Shown: positions 1-11,859, counted from the first letter of the stretch. The stretch: DNA of 64,000 nucleotides from Perca fluviatilis (GCF_010015445.1 NC_053118.1:9064907-9128906), one strand, 5' to 3'. The notes: generated by a model from the sequence alone, not told the origin. Translations and numbers: made by a program.

Positions 1-141
1 CCTCCTCGCCACACTCCGCTACCAGTTTCCAACCACTACGGACCAGTTCATCTCCTACCACAAGTTACTTTTGACAAATAAATGTTTTTTTCTTTTTTCA
101 CTACTTCAGTTTCTGAGTTCTGTCCCCAAACCTGACATTTG
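1..141 (+). mobile_element. Possible 3' end of an LTR
   Basis: An AATAAA hexamer is followed about 55 nt later by TGAGTTCTGTCCCCAAACC and TGACA, an arrangement that resembles the polyadenylation region and end of fish Ty3/Gypsy LTRs. There is no second copy or target duplication in the window, so this is only a resemblance. Confidence 0.22.
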
Positions 142-959
142 TATTGTGTTGATGTTACAGAAGTCTCTCGTTAGCAGGTTCTTGTAGGCTACTTGTCGCA
201 AAGTGACGCATGCGCAACTCGCATCCACGCTCGACTCACATCGGGCAGTGACAGCGTCCACACAAGCTACGTTTCCCCGAGCATTCTGTAGCTCAAGCAC
301 AGCTAAGGTTTCTGCTGCGGTCTGAAATAAAACTGCTTAGGACCACTAATTCCACTGACAAACATGTTTATGCCTTGTACATGGATGTATAAAAAAATAG
401 CTTTGTAGTAAACTACTTTTGCCATGTTGCTGTAGCTTAAGCCTGCTACATTTATTTGGGGGCTATCGTTAGCTTCAGTGTAGCAAAGCTCCATTTGTTG
501 TAAAACTGGTAGCTTAGCTTACTAAACTTCCCATTAGCCTGTCTAGCACTGGTAATAAGCAATATGACAACAACAAAACGATCTAAGAGAGCTGCTTGTG
601 TCAGACGGCGATGTTACTGCTGAGCCGATCGGCGCTAAGATGAAGGAAATCATCTTTCGGTAGCGGCGGGACGGAGAACGGAGTACGTTGTGTTAATTTG
701 TAAGTTCATGTGTTTTTAAGGGTTGACGACATCATATGTATGGCAGAGTTAGTCTCAAAGAAAACTAAAACTACGCAATTGATTGAACATTTCGGTTGAC
801 GTAGACTGTAGTTGTCGCTCAAATGTCTTTTAATCATATAAAGGTGTTTATCCTTGGATGGTGTAACATTTCCCTCCTATGTAGAGCAGCTTGACTTGCC
901 GTTATGTGTGAAACGACTATGTCAATTAACTTTACCTGCCTTTACCTATGTTAGCATTT
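142..959. other. No gene recognised
   Basis: AT-rich sequence with short open frames only. No splice-consistent coding signal, tandem repeat or transposon end was recognised, apart from general teleost repeat flavour (GCTAACGTTAGC-like strings). Confidence 0.4.
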
Positions 960-989
960 ACCTAGTTCAGGTAGCCAAACGTTACCACT

Positions 990-2110
990 TGAGAATGAGA
1001 GATTTTGAGAAGAAAGATGCCCTTACTGTGGCTCAACTAAAGGCTGGAGTCAGGTGCGAATGGGGCTGGTCCTGGTTGAACTTAGAATGGAAGTTTTTCT
1101 AAATAGAGAAACCAGGCCATGCCAGATGCAGCCTCTGCTGCAAAGAGATAAACGATGCTACCAAGGGCTCCCAGGCCCTTTAGGCACATTGTAAAACTGA
1201 AAAACAAGGCATAAATTATGTGCTAGTTGTTATCTATATCTTAAGTTTTCTAGGTATATGCTTTGGCAGTGGTACCACAAAACACTAATACTATTTTTGT
1301 GTTTTTCTAGGCAATGGTTTTTGCAACCATTGCAAAACCAGGCACCAAGATGGTGCTAACAGCAGACACCACGGCGATTCGGTGCTCGTTGTTTTGTCTT
1401 GTTTTTGTCGTAAATTCAGTTTTCTGCTGTGATATCCGGAGCTCTTTCACCAGATATGAGCTAATGAACATCAGTGAAACAACACCAGCGGACTTTTCTA
1501 CATCTGCTGTTTTGTGTTTCACAAAGATGTGGGTCTGCAACATGACATCATGACTTTGTGTAAATGTACATTATTTGTACGCATTTTCAATGGAGGACAA
1601 ACGGCGTTGATAAACACGCTAAAAAGCGAGTATGCGTCTTGATAACACGCCAATAATGGCATACGAATTGGCGTGTCATACATACGCCACTTCATGAGAT
1701 CAGTCTGTGATGCTGTACTGGGCTCAGCGATTCAGCTGGCTGGTTTCCAGACCGTGACACAGAGAACTCCGGCAAATCAAAAGATGGATGTATCTGTTTT
1801 TACACTAACAGTGGCATGGTGTAATGATAAAACAATGATCCGGCACCACTGTTCTCCTGATCTGGAAACTCTATCAACTGCAAACCCTTCTAGAGCTTAA
1901 GCATGTGGTGGTGGAACACATTGGCTCCATTGAGGTTCTCAAGGGGACTGCTGAACATTTGGAAACTGCCCTAGTGATCTGGTTCACTGAACACAAAATC
2001 CCATGGTCAGTATGATGATGGACTCCTGTAATGAAATGCGAGGGAGCAAGTCTGGGCTGGAGACCAGAATAAGATTTTAAAAAAATACTGCAAGAACCTG
2101 CTGCAGTGGG
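990..2110 (+). pseudogene. Degenerate transposase-like gene remnant (zinc-finger/hAT type)
   Basis: Pieces of a coding sequence are visible on + with stops and frame breaks. Around 1117-1210 translation gives HARCSLCCKEIND, then a stop, then AHCKTEK, a C-x2-C...H-x3-C/H finger-like pattern as in BED-type fingers. Around 2020-2080 it gives DSCNEMRGSKSGLETR, a string I associate with fish transposase-like proteins (DSCN-x-MRGxKSGLE). Between them the frame is not continuous. The family assignment is from memory of the motif and is tentative. Confidence 0.35.
1540..1690. repeat. Dispersed repeat, copy 1 (see 56930-57160)
   Basis: Begins with CATCATGACTTTGTGTAAA and contains several GATAAACACGC / GATAACACGCC / GGCGTG strings. 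A related copy at 56930-57160 starts CATCATGACTTTGCGTAAA and has the same vocabulary. It is probably one end of an inverted-repeat DNA element. Confidence 0.45.
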
Positions 2111-2272
2111 CTTCAGACCAGGTAATTTTCACATATATTGTGAAATATACGCCTAGACCAGAAAGACTAAACTACTTTTTGCCCATTTCAGGTAAATTAC
2201 CTGATGGAGATCTATGAGTTCATGGGCATTTCAGGAACCAACCCACAGCAGTGAGAGTACCGCCGCTCTCTC

Positions 2273-2273
<1 letters not shown>

Positions 2274-2307
<34 letters not shown>
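2274..2307. repeat. (CT)n microsatellite
   Basis: About 17 CT units in a CT-rich context. Confidence 0.95.
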
Positions 2308-2309
<2 letters not shown>

Positions 2310-2990
2310 CCGAGACGTGGCGAGGCGCTGTCTCACACACACAGTCAGAGATGACCCTACTTCTCACTTGATTTATTACCTCAGTAAACATTTTCCTAAT
2401 AAGAAAACCTGCACTAGATTCACTGACTGGTTAGGTTTTGTGCACTAGACTCAAGTATGAACTGGGCACGGCCTGAAAATGCTTATCAAAATAAACCCAT
2501 GGATGTATTTAGAGAACAAAGGAGATTAATCATGTCGTGCTAATAGCTACCACTAGCTACTAGCCGATAGCCGGCAGTTTGGGAACAGTGATGTTAACAA
2601 GGTTACATCCACGTTACAGGCTTTACAGCTTACAGCCCACGTATGTATCATAAGATAATACAAATGATGAATTACAGCCATTATATCCATTATTTCAGCT
2701 ACAGGAACTCTGGCTCAGCCGGGCGCAGTCCCGTGGGTCTGCTCCGGTCGGCTTGCGTTCATTATGTGAGTTCATTATGTGAGTTAATTATGCCTAGATA
2801 AATACATCTGGATACGGCTTAGTGCAGGTTACAACTTTGAAAACATAATTATTTAAAGTGGCTATATTTAACTTTCAGCTTGTGTTGATTCTAGCGGCCG
2901 CTACGGGGAGACAAAGCGGTATTTTTACCACTACTGCTGCCGTAAAGGTCTTTTCTTTAAGGTGCTGTGTTGCCCATCGTATAACGGAGT
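2308..2990. other. No gene recognised
   Basis: No coding or RNA gene signal. A short direct repeat TTCATTATGTGAG occurs twice at about 2758-2785. Confidence 0.4.
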
Positions 2991-2994
2991 TAGC

Positions 2995-3085
2995 GTTACC
3001 AGCAGTGTTGTCGTCGAGTCACCAACTGTCAAGTCCGAGTCGAGTCTCGAGTCCCCAGTGTTCGAGTCCAAGTCGAGTCATCAAG
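2995..3085. repeat. Degenerate GAGTC-rich repeat, copy 1
   Basis: Repeated GAGTC/GAGTCC hexamer-like units (AAGTCCGAGTCGAGTC and similar). A matching stretch lies at 4138-4300, with an L2 fragment between them. This suggests one DNA element with low-complexity ends. Confidence 0.5.
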
Positions 3086-3163
3086 GTTGAGTCTGCGTTG
3101 AATTCCAAGACTGCCTACATTTCTCCTCTCTGGCACCTTTAAAGAGCTGATATACTAATAAAA

Positions 3164-3692
3164 ACCTCCTTCTTTCACCCCCGCAACATCAGCAAAATCA
3201 GACCCTCTCTCACACCCCCCGCTGCTGAAAGACTCATTCACGCCTTCATCTCCTCCCGACTGGACTACTGCAACTCACTTCTCCTCGGCATCAGCTCTAC
3301 CTACATCAACCTTACTCCAACTGGTCCAGAACTCAGCTGCCCGACTCATCACCTGTTCCAAATCCTGGCACCACATCACTCCAGTCCTAAAACAACTCCA
3401 CTGGCTTCCTATCTCCCACCGGATCACCTACAAAATCCTGGTCCTCACCTACAAAGCCCTCCACCATCTGGCCCCCTCATACCTCACTGACCTCCTCTCC
3501 CCGTACAAACCCTCACGGTCCCTCAGATCCACCTCAGCTGGTCTCCTCTGCATCCAAAAGTCCAACCTCCGCAGTTTTGGGGACAGAGCATTCTCCAGGG
3601 CAGCTCCCAGGCTCTGGAACTCCCTGAAAAGTGACTTTGAGTTTGTGACAGGCGCTATATAAATTAAATTTATTATTATTATTATTATTATT
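3164..3692 (+). mobile_element. L2-type LINE, 3' fragment with (ATT)n tail
   Basis: Translates to the C-terminal reverse-transcriptase region: AAERLIHAFISSRLDYCNSL, LVQNSAARLIT (after a frame break) and LQWLPISHRITYKILVL-like strings. It ends with GGCGCTATATAAATTAAAT and an ATT repeat, the usual 3' end of fish L2 LINEs. It is 5'-truncated and frame-broken. Confidence 0.8.
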
Positions 3693-4137
3693 ATATAAGC
3701 AAATGTAAGCAAAAATGACACCACTGTCTCTTTCTAGCATTGGAGGTAAAATTCATGTAGGCGAACTTCACGATCCGGGGCACATCTCTCTGCATTTTCC
3801 AAATGTGAACATGCAGTAGGGAGCCCGCGAATCATGCACTACGGTTGCATATATCAATATCAATTCCTTTGTTACGAGAGTAGTGAAAGTAAGAGCGAGA
3901 ATGCAGCGTTAAGTGAGTGACGTCAGTGAGTGTGTTGTCAAGCAAGGAGAGCGAGCGGTAGCGGTGTCCGACTGAGAATGTGTGGTTGTGAGGAAAAAGC
4001 GAGAGAAAAAAGAGATCCCAAAGACAGTGTAAAGTGAGTTAACAATTAACAAGAAGCCTCTCAAGACATGGTGGCTTCATCTTGTGTTAATACTGTCGGT
4101 GAAGTAAAGGGAGTTACCCCGAGAAGAACATCACTTG
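3693..4137. other. No gene recognised
   Basis: Only short open frames. The purine-rich part at 3880-4050 has many GAGAGCGAG-like strings but no clear period. Confidence 0.35.
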
Positions 4138-4310
4138 GCTGGAACATCTTATATCAACTTTATCCAACGTCTGAATGCTCAAGTCCGATTTTATATATCC
4201 GAGCCCAAGTACAAGTCATCAGTCCACAAGTCCAAGTCAAGTCACGATTCCAGAGAATAGATTCTCGAGTCGGACTCGAGTCCAGAGAATAGAGACTCGA
4301 GTACGCCATC
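4138..4310. repeat. Degenerate GAGTC-rich repeat, copy 2
   Basis: AAGTCCAAGTCAAGTCACG and ATTCTCGAGTCGGACTCGAG show the same hexamer vocabulary as 2995-3085. It also contains a direct duplication of CCAGAGAATAGA. Confidence 0.5.
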
Positions 4311-4509
4311 ACTAGCCCCTTGAGACCGTCCTGATCTTGCGAGCTCCAGTTTTCGACTCAGGGAAAAATCTGACCTGGGCAGAGGCTTTACTAAAAACTT
4401 TATAAAAAGTCTCATTTGCTGTTACAGGTCATTTAAGATCATTGTATGAAAAATGACAGAGCTTTAGAAACATTAAAGGCAAGCCAGGTGCTCTCCATGG
4501 TCGCCGCTT

Positions 4510-5930
4510 CCTCAAGGTTCAAGGTAAACTTTATTATCCACAAGTAGGAAATTCATGTGGTCACCATTACACGCTCCATCGTTATACAGCCTACTGCATA
4601 ACATTAAAAACATGAATACAAAACATTAAAAGACAGGAAAACAAGGAAAAGACAGACAAGGCAGTAAAAACATTGAGGAAACATGACAAGCATGTATTTA
4701 AAAGTTGAGTCTTGATATATACAGTATGCTCATAGTTTAAGATGCCTAAGAACTTATAAGTAGGGTTGGGTATCGTTTGGATTTTTACGATTCCGATGCC
4801 AAACCGGTACTTTGAAAACGATTCCGATAGTGGAACCGGGTTTCGGTACCCAACCCTACTTATAAGTCTATTATTGTGCAGTCTAATTGCTGTAGGCACA
4901 AAAGACTTGCTGTACCTTGTAGTCCTAATTTTCCTTTGCAGGAGTCTGCCACTTGACCTGTTGCTTCTTAAAACATTCTGATGAAGAGGGCGGGTTGAAT
5001 CATTTCGAATTTGTTTTTGTTGTCTTTCTTTTTTAAACTAAGGTCATTGTACAGTTGAGTTACAGATACCTGATCAACTCCAATGATCTTACTGGCTGTT
5101 TTGACTATTCGTTGCAGTTTCTTGTGGTGCTTAATGTACATATTACCAAAGGCACAAATAAGGCCAAATGATAAGACACTCTGCAAGAGAGCTTTGTAAA
5201 ACCTCTGAAGAATACAGCTGTCTATTCTAAAATGATTGAGTTTCCTTAGAAAAAACATCCTCTTCTGCAACTTTTTGGACTTGTTTTCATTAAATGTCAG
5301 TTTATTGTCTATTTCAACACCCACATATGTGTATGTTGTAACACGCTCTACCACTACACCATTCATATTTAAAGGTGGAACTACAATTCCCTGCACCTCC
5401 CTCTCAAAACCCTCTAGGGATGCAATATTAGACTTTACAAAACCCACTAATGCTGTATCATCAGCGTATTTAAAATAAGTGTGGTATGAGGAGGTTGCTT
5501 GGCAATTATTGGAGTATAAGGTGTATACAATAGGGGACAGAACGCACCCTTGTGGTGCCCCTGTGTTTATGGCTTTTAACGATGAGACACACAAGTTGAA
5601 TTTGACTTGTTGACTACAGTTCATCAAAAATCCACTAAACTAATCTTGGGTTAACCCCGAGGTATATCAGTTTTGTTACCATCAGGTGGGGTTGGATTGT
5701 GTTGAAGGCACTGCTGAAGTCTATGAACACAATCTTGACAAGACTCTTTGCCTGTTCAAGGTGCTCACATATGTTGTTTGTCAGGGTCAGCAGTGCATCT
5801 TCAACCCTTCTGTCTGCACGATATGCACATTGGTTTGGGTCTAAGGATGGTGTGACCTCACAAAAAAGCTGTTTCAGGATTATTTTTTCAAAAATGTTAT
5901 TGCTGTGGATGTTAGGGCAACAGGGCGCAG
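4510..5930 (-). mobile_element. LINE (L2/Rex-like) fragment, minus strand
   Basis: The minus-strand frame 5627-4968 contains GAPQGCVLSPIVYTLYSN and FKYADDTALVG (RT catalytic YADD), then the thumb and C-terminal region. Upstream (5930-5640, another frame) reads NQCAYRADRRVEDALL and FIDFSSAFNTI, the earlier RT motifs, so one frameshift separates the halves. The 3' UTR runs to about 4510, ending in sequence that reads GATAATAAAGTTTACC on the minus strand. It is interrupted by a hAT element at 4761-4858. Confidence 0.8.
4761..4858. mobile_element. 98-bp hAT miniature element
   Basis: The TIRs are TAGGGTTGGGTA and TACCCAACCCTA. The 8-bp target duplication CTTATAAG is present at 4753-4760 and 4859-4866, as expected for hAT. 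It lies in the 3' UTR of the minus-strand LINE. Confidence 0.9.
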
Positions 5931-6600
5931 GTCAGAGGGTGAGAGTAGGCCCCCACATCTCCCCAACCCTCAGCCTCAGCACTGGCTCGCCACAGGGCTG
6001 TGTGCTGATCCCCCTACTCTACACCCTGTACACCCATGACTGCAACCCCGCCCACTTCAGCAACAGCATTATTAAATTCGCAGATGGCACCACCTTAGTG
6101 GGGCTCATCTGTGGGAGAGATTAGTCCGCCTATCGGGATGAGGTGGAGCGGCTGTCAGAGTGGTGTACGGACAACAACCTGGTCCTTAACACCACCAAAA
6201 CCACGAGCTAATAATTGACTACAAGAGGAATAAAACCGTTAAAAAGGCACAGCCGAGACTTTACTTCCTGAGGATTCTCAGGAGGAACCACCTCAGCCAA
6301 AAAGCTGTTAGTATCCTTCTACCGCTGCTCCATAGAGAGTATTACTTACTGCATCTGTGTGTGGTTTGCCAGCTGCACTACAGCAGAGAGGAAAGCACTC
6401 CAGAGGGTGGTCACCACCGCCCATTAGATCATTGGCTGCCCTCTCCCCTCCCTGGATGATTTATAGCTCTTGGTGCCTCAAAAAAGCCCAGAGCATACTC
6501 AAAGATCAGTCTCAACCCGAACACTCTCTGTTTGAACTGCTGCGTCGGGCAGAGGTTTTTTGTAAAACGCAAAGAAGCAGACTGAAAAACCAGTAGCCAT
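5931..6600 (+). mobile_element. LINE fragment, plus strand, with dead RT active site
   Basis: Translates to STGSPQGCVLIPLLYTLYTH and IKFADGTTLVGLI, so YADD is changed to FADG and the second catalytic Asp is lost. A stop follows GRD, then RDEVERLSEWC. Further on, SWCLKKAQSILKDQSQPEHS is the C-terminal tail. It sits head-to-head against the minus-strand LINE at about 5930. Confidence 0.8.
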
Positions 6601-6639
6601 AATTAAACTTTATGCCACTTGAGTGACATGCCATCCCAT

Positions 6640-7158
6640 CCAGTTTGCATTTAGTTGGACTGTCATTTATTTTTCAACAGGACAGTGACCCCAAATACAC
6701 CTCCAGGCTGTGTAAGGGCTATTTGACCAAGAAGGAGAGTGATGTAGTGCTGCAACAGATGACCTGGCCGCCACAGTCACCGGACCTGAACCCAATCGAG
6801 ATGGTTTGGGGTAAGCTGGACCGCAGAGTGAAGGCAAAAGGGCCAACAAGTGCTAAGCATCTCTGGGAACTCCTTCAAGACTGTTGGAAAACCATTTCAG
6901 GTGACTACCTCTTGAAGCTCATCAAGAGAATGCCAAGAGTGTGCAAAGCAGTAATCAGAGCAAAGGCTGGCTACATTGAAGAAACTAGAATCTAGGACAT
7001 GTTTTCAGTTATTTCACACTTTTTTGTTAAGTACATAATTCCATATGTGTTCATTCATAGTTTTGATGCCTTCAGTGAGAATCTACAATGTAAATAGTCA
7101 TGAAAATAAAGGAAACGCATTGAATGAGAAGGTGTGTCCAAACATTTGGCCTGTACTG
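6640..7158 (+). pseudogene. Tc1/mariner transposase, C-terminal remnant with right TIR
   Basis: Frame 6645-6995 encodes FQQDSDPKYTSRL (second catalytic Asp) and SPDLNPIEMVWGKLDRRVK (third acidic residue), running to the C terminus IEETRI. The N-terminal DNA-binding region and first catalytic Asp are missing. Downstream, GTGTGTCCAAACATTTGG and CTGTACTGTA match the outer end of fish Tc1 inverted repeats, followed by TA repeats. It cannot be active as it stands. Confidence 0.85.
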
Positions 7159-7181
7159 TATATATATATATATATATATAT
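7159..7181. repeat. (TA)n microsatellite
   Basis: About 11 TA units directly at the outer end of the Tc1 remnant, which inserts at TA. Confidence 0.9.
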
Positions 7182-7737
7182 ACTGATGTTTTGCACCGAT
7201 AGGACTGCACTCAATTTCGTTGGGTCACTTTGGCCTGCAGTCTGAACATAGCCTAACTGAACTGAACTTAGTTATACTAGTTTACTATTGCCTTTAGGTT
7301 GTGTTTTTTGTTTGTGTTTTGGTTAATACTGGGTTCATTCAATGTGCTGGGTGTATGTTAAGTGTTAATAAGCCTGTATACTTTGTGAGCTTGACTAAAA
7401 TCTATTCAATAGGAGATAAAATATACTTCTGAAAATCTTAAATGCCAGGTGAGAGACCTTGCTCCTAAAAACCATTACGGTATTCCCAGTAAGGATGAGA
7501 GATGTACCAGTGGGTAATGAAATATAATGTACCCATGTGATATTTTCCAAAGGAACAAGTTGAAGAGGATCATCTATTTATCTGTCTATCTATATTTAAT
7601 TTTGTCCTCCAATTTAAAAAAGTAACCTGATAGTTACGTATGGAGAAAAAAGAATCAAATAACTATATTATTAAAAGAATATTAAGAGAAAGGAGCATTC
7701 TTGAGTGACAACAAAACAGACAGATAGCTAAGTTCTT

Positions 7738-7768
<31 letters not shown>

Positions 7769-9280
7769 TTATTATTAAGTGGTAATAGTTGTAGTAGTAA
7801 TAGTAGTATATAGTTATTGGTGAATCAGGTGGCCTTTAAGAAAAAACAGTCAATGGGAAGCTGCACTGTTTTCAAACACATTTGAATGGTTACTCTAAAA
7901 AAAAAAAAAAAAACCTGGAGACTATTCTGCTGCCAATGACAGAGCCTGCATACAATTACCATTAATGTGGCTGAAGCCCTCCAACAATGTGTATGTGTGT
8001 GTGCATCTTCCAACATTGGTTTGTGTGTGAATTTGTAATGCAATTGTGCCTGTGCGCGTGGGACGGTGAAAATCTGGTAATATGGGGTGATGTTAACTCA
8101 CACAGTGAGGGGTTGGGGGTTGGGGGGGATGGCAGAATCTAATTAAGAGGAGAAAGAGGCTGGAGCTGAGATGCTGCCAGTCTGCACGTAGGCCACCGGA
8201 GAAGGGGGAGGGTGTGCAGAGTGGTGAAAGGGGGGGTAGGGTGGGTGGGTGAGTGGGGGGGTACCAGCCTGGGCTCCGGTTGGCAGAGATCTGATCGGGT
8301 GAAGTCTCACGTCGCTTGCTGGCACGCAGCGATCTGAACGGATCACGTCACAGGGCGGACATGAATGGTCATTGTGGGATATGATGAATGTAATCATTCA
8401 TGTCGTCTTCAATTTGAGCCGAGCTGAATTTGAGCTGATGAGGAAAAGGGAGAGCAATGCTGAAAAGGGACCTTTTCTGGTCAAGGAAGTCGATCTCTCA
8501 CGGCCAAGCGTGGTTTACGAATTTATCCTGTCGGGGTCCTGGACTCGTAGAAAGGGATGTAAAGTGTCCTGTCGATATCCTGCAAGCCCAAAACTAAATG
8601 TAATGCCTCTTGATAAACAGGAATTCAGCTATTCTCTCCAGTCAGAACACTTACACGCTTGTCTGGGTTCCCTCATGGTTTACTAAAAGCTAATCATATG
8701 CAACCACAATCCCAGCTCCGGAGCAGTGCTGGACTTCATTATACTTGCAGTGAGACGTACCTGGGACTCAGGTTCAGAGTCAGGAGATTAACCACTCTGT
8801 GTCATCAAAAGTAGTTTTGGCCTGGCACCGCCATGCCACATCCAGCGGGGCGGGGCCAGTCCTCTCCTCTCCCACAGATTCCTGTCATCGTTGCAGCTAC
8901 CGTGACATTCGAACCAACGTGCATTGTTCCCCACCGCTCTCTGTGAAATGTCAGGCCGCCTCTGTTCATGTGACAGAAATTCCTTTTGATTTCTCCTCGG
9001 GCCCCCCCAGTCACAGGCCTCGTTTGTGCAGCAACGTGTATCATGTGAATATCAAAGATTGTAAGACGGTGGCCAGACAATCTCCAATCACATCTCTTGG
9101 CTTTACGTAGAGTGAAATGTGACTGTTGGTGCAGGAGCAGTTGGCCCGAAACAATGCACGCTTTGTCAGAGGGGAGGCAGAATTTAGGTTTCTCATGTGG
9201 ATGAAAGGGTTTGATATCTTGCAGAGCATCACTTCACTACGTGTATAAAATACACAATACACCTTTATCTTAACAGACCA
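7182..9280. other. No gene recognised; simple repeats
   Basis: Holds (TTC)n at 7733-7767, poly-A at 7893-7912, and G-rich runs at about 8108-8130 and 8227-8262 with several GGG+ tracts. No coding frame shows family resemblance or exon structure. Confidence 0.4.
7733..7767. repeat. (TTC)n microsatellite
   Basis: About 11-12 TTC units followed by a short ATT run. Confidence 0.95.
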
Positions 9281-9721
9281 TTAAAGCAGCACTAATCAAG
9301 TTTTCTTATATCAACAGTAGATCAAATAACTATGTTTAATGTGAAAGGTGTCGCTCATCATGACAAACATACACATATTTATCACCAACTGACCAAAGCA
9401 CTTCCCTTCAGCTATGTGGAGCTTTTTAAGCCTCTTTTAGCCAGAATTGGCTTCGCCATAGCTGGTTCCATTTTGGATAAATTTATTTGGCAAAATACAC
9501 AGATTTGCTATGATCTTGTTGAGGTTCTGCAGTGTCTCATCTTCATCCCTTGCGTTATCCGACGGCCTTTCCCAGTTCCGTTTGTGCACCCCTGATTCCT
9601 CTCCTCACCTCCCATCCCCACGTCTTAGTTCTTTAGTTTAGCGATTTCCAGGTCATAAGCCGGTACAAAATCAGGAATTGGGAAAGGCCCCTAATGTTTT
9701 CCCCTTCCCTGTGTTCCTAAA

Positions 9722-10215
9722 GACTTCGAAAATGTTATTCATGCTTTTATTACGTCTCGGTTAAACTACGGCAACTCTTTATACTTGGGGATCGATCACT
9801 CCTTGCTAAATCACCTCCAGTTAGTACAGAATGCAGCCGCTCGCCTTTTAACTGGTACAAGAAAACATATATATACGGGAACATATAACACCTGTCCTGG
9901 CCTCCCTTCATTGGCTTCCTGTACGTTACAGGATTAATTTTAAGATCTTATTGCTTGTCTTCAAGGCTTTACATTGTTCGGCCCCTTTGTATCTTACTGA
10001 ACTCTTACATCGCTATACACCAGTCAGAACACTGAGGTCAACCAACCTCTTGCTTTTGGATGTCCCAAAAGCTAGGCTGAAAAATAGAGAGGATCGAGCT
10101 TTTGCGGTTGGTGCTCCCATCCTCTGGAATAGCCTTTCATTGTATATTCGACAGGCGCAGACTATAATGTATAAGTCCTTGCTAACAGACAAACCTTATT
10201 ACTCTGGCCTTTGGT
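9722..10215 (+). mobile_element. L2-type LINE, C-terminal fragment
   Basis: Translates to NVIHAFITSRLNYGNSLYLG and LVQNAAARLLTGT. After a frame break it reads LVFKALHCSAPLYLTELLHR and then AFAVGAPILWNSL. These are the conserved C-terminal blocks of fish L2 LINEs. Confidence 0.8.
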
Positions 10216-10301
10216 CCTAGGTAAGTGTGGCTGTCAAATGTCTTTTAATGTGTTTAGTTGTGTCATGTTACTTGTAGCTATGTACTTTTACGTGATCATT
10301 T

Positions 10302-10572
10302 TTGTATTTGATATTTTCAGTCCATAGGGAGTTAGGAACCGGAGGCACTGCCAAGGTGCTCTTTAGCAAGGCACCGTACCCCCCCACCCAACCGCTCAGG
10401 GCGCCTGTACAGCAGTCGCAGCCCACTCACTCTGACATCTCTCCATTTTTGTATGTATACGGCCTGAGCATGTTTGTGTATTTCTGGCCTTTGTGTAGTG
10501 TGTTCTTACAAAAAGGGGTCTAAAATTGTAATTTCCCCACTGGGGATCAATAAAAAGTATAAATAAATTAAA
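10302..10572 (+). repeat. 3'-UTR-like retroelement tail, plus strand
   Basis: Contains CACTCTGACATCTCTCCAT and ends TTGTAATTTCCCCACTGGGG, ATCAATAAAAAGTA. A homologous tail occurs inverted at 30346-30490 (there TTGTAATTTCCCCTTGC on the minus strand). The shared sequence marks a dispersed non-LTR element family. Confidence 0.65.
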
Positions 10573-10683
10573 AAAGAGACCGTATGCTATCAACATCCAA
10601 ATCGCATGATTCTCTATCAGTGACATTTCTGTGACATGAGCAATACTTTATGAGTTTGTAGTTCCACTCACAGTTCAGTAGGC

Positions 10684-11660
10684 GGTGCACTATGAGTTCC
10701 TACATGGTTTCAGCACAATTTCATTTTTGCCAATCACCGACAAGATGGTCGGGGGATGGGGCGCGGGTTAAGGTGTAGACACATTTAGCCGACAGCCGAC
10801 TGTTGACAGAAAACCCCGTCGATATGATCAGGTGCGTCCCTGATGTCCAAAAAACTGCCGCGGGACACACTCACCCGACACCAACTTGAGAAACGTAATA
10901 TGTCTTAATAACAGCAGGCGGCGCTACTCTGTATTGTCGCCCAAGAAATGAAAACCGGAAATTACGCAACATCTTCTTCTTCTTCTTTGGGAATTTACGG
11001 CAGCCGGTGACGGAACATCCCTCCAGCCCTACCCTTTCGGTAGTGAAGTACGCGGCGCAACCAATGGGCGCTACACTGTGTTGTTGCCCAAGAAATAAAA
11101 ACCGGCAGCGGATAGGACGAACGAGTCACGTGAGTCTGTTGTCTCCGGAAATTCAAAACCAGACTGTCATGGCGACCGTTCAGAATACGATCTCATATTG
11201 TACTAAAATAGTTCACTGAAACGTGTTTCTGAAAACATTTTAAGCGAGAAATAGGCCATGCAGTTGCTGAATCGGTCTTCATTTCAGATCGACAAAGGTC
11301 AGTTTGAAAGATTTCCATCAGATTTTGAGAGAGACTAGTCACCTCATTCCACTCGTCAATTCCGGGTGAGTCCCGACGGCCCTGCCGCCGACCGAACATG
11401 TCAGCTTGGCCAAAATGAACGCCAACAGCCCCCCAGACTGATGATGGCACGAGACACACCGAACAAATTTGAGTCACTGACATCGCCAGACTGTCCCACG
11501 GCCGATAATCGGCCTGGTGTGTCAGCGCCCTTACAGACAGTTAGTCACTTAGTCATGACAGTTTCAGAAACATGGGGGGAGGGGCAAGCTTGCTCTGTTT
11601 TGTTTGAAATTTACTTGGAACGTCAACAGAAGTGACCACGCAGGAACTCATAGTGCACCT
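10684..11660. mobile_element. Inverted-repeat element, outer unit
   Basis: The left end GGTGCACTATGAGTTCCT and the right end (reverse complement AGGTGCACTATGAGTTCCTG) match. TTAA is present just after the right end (11661-11664) but is not intact at the left. It carries a second inverted-repeat element inside (10771-11530). Confidence 0.6.
10771..11530. mobile_element. Nested inverted-repeat element (Harbinger-like), about 760 bp
   Basis: The left end AGGTGTAGACACATTTAGCC resembles the reverse complement of the right end, GGGCGCTGACACACCAGGCC. TTA lies on both sides (10768-10770 and 11531-11533), compatible with a 3-bp Harbinger target site. Inside, a stretch of about 50 nt ending in CCCAAGAAAT(G/A)AAAACCGG is duplicated at about 10918 and 11052. 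Confidence 0.5.
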
Positions 11661-11859
11661 TTAATGTGGCCTAGGACACATGCCTGTTCTCACTGTTATA
11701 AGAAGCCAATGTTTCCAATCACCCTGTCGACTGTGGCTCAGACCACCTCCGAATGTGGTTTGAGTGATCGGATCTCAATGCAGAGTGTTTTCACTTGTAG
11801 AGCTATCCACTTGTGATCCAATCACTCGGATTGGATTTTAGTACCAGGTCAAAACAGGG

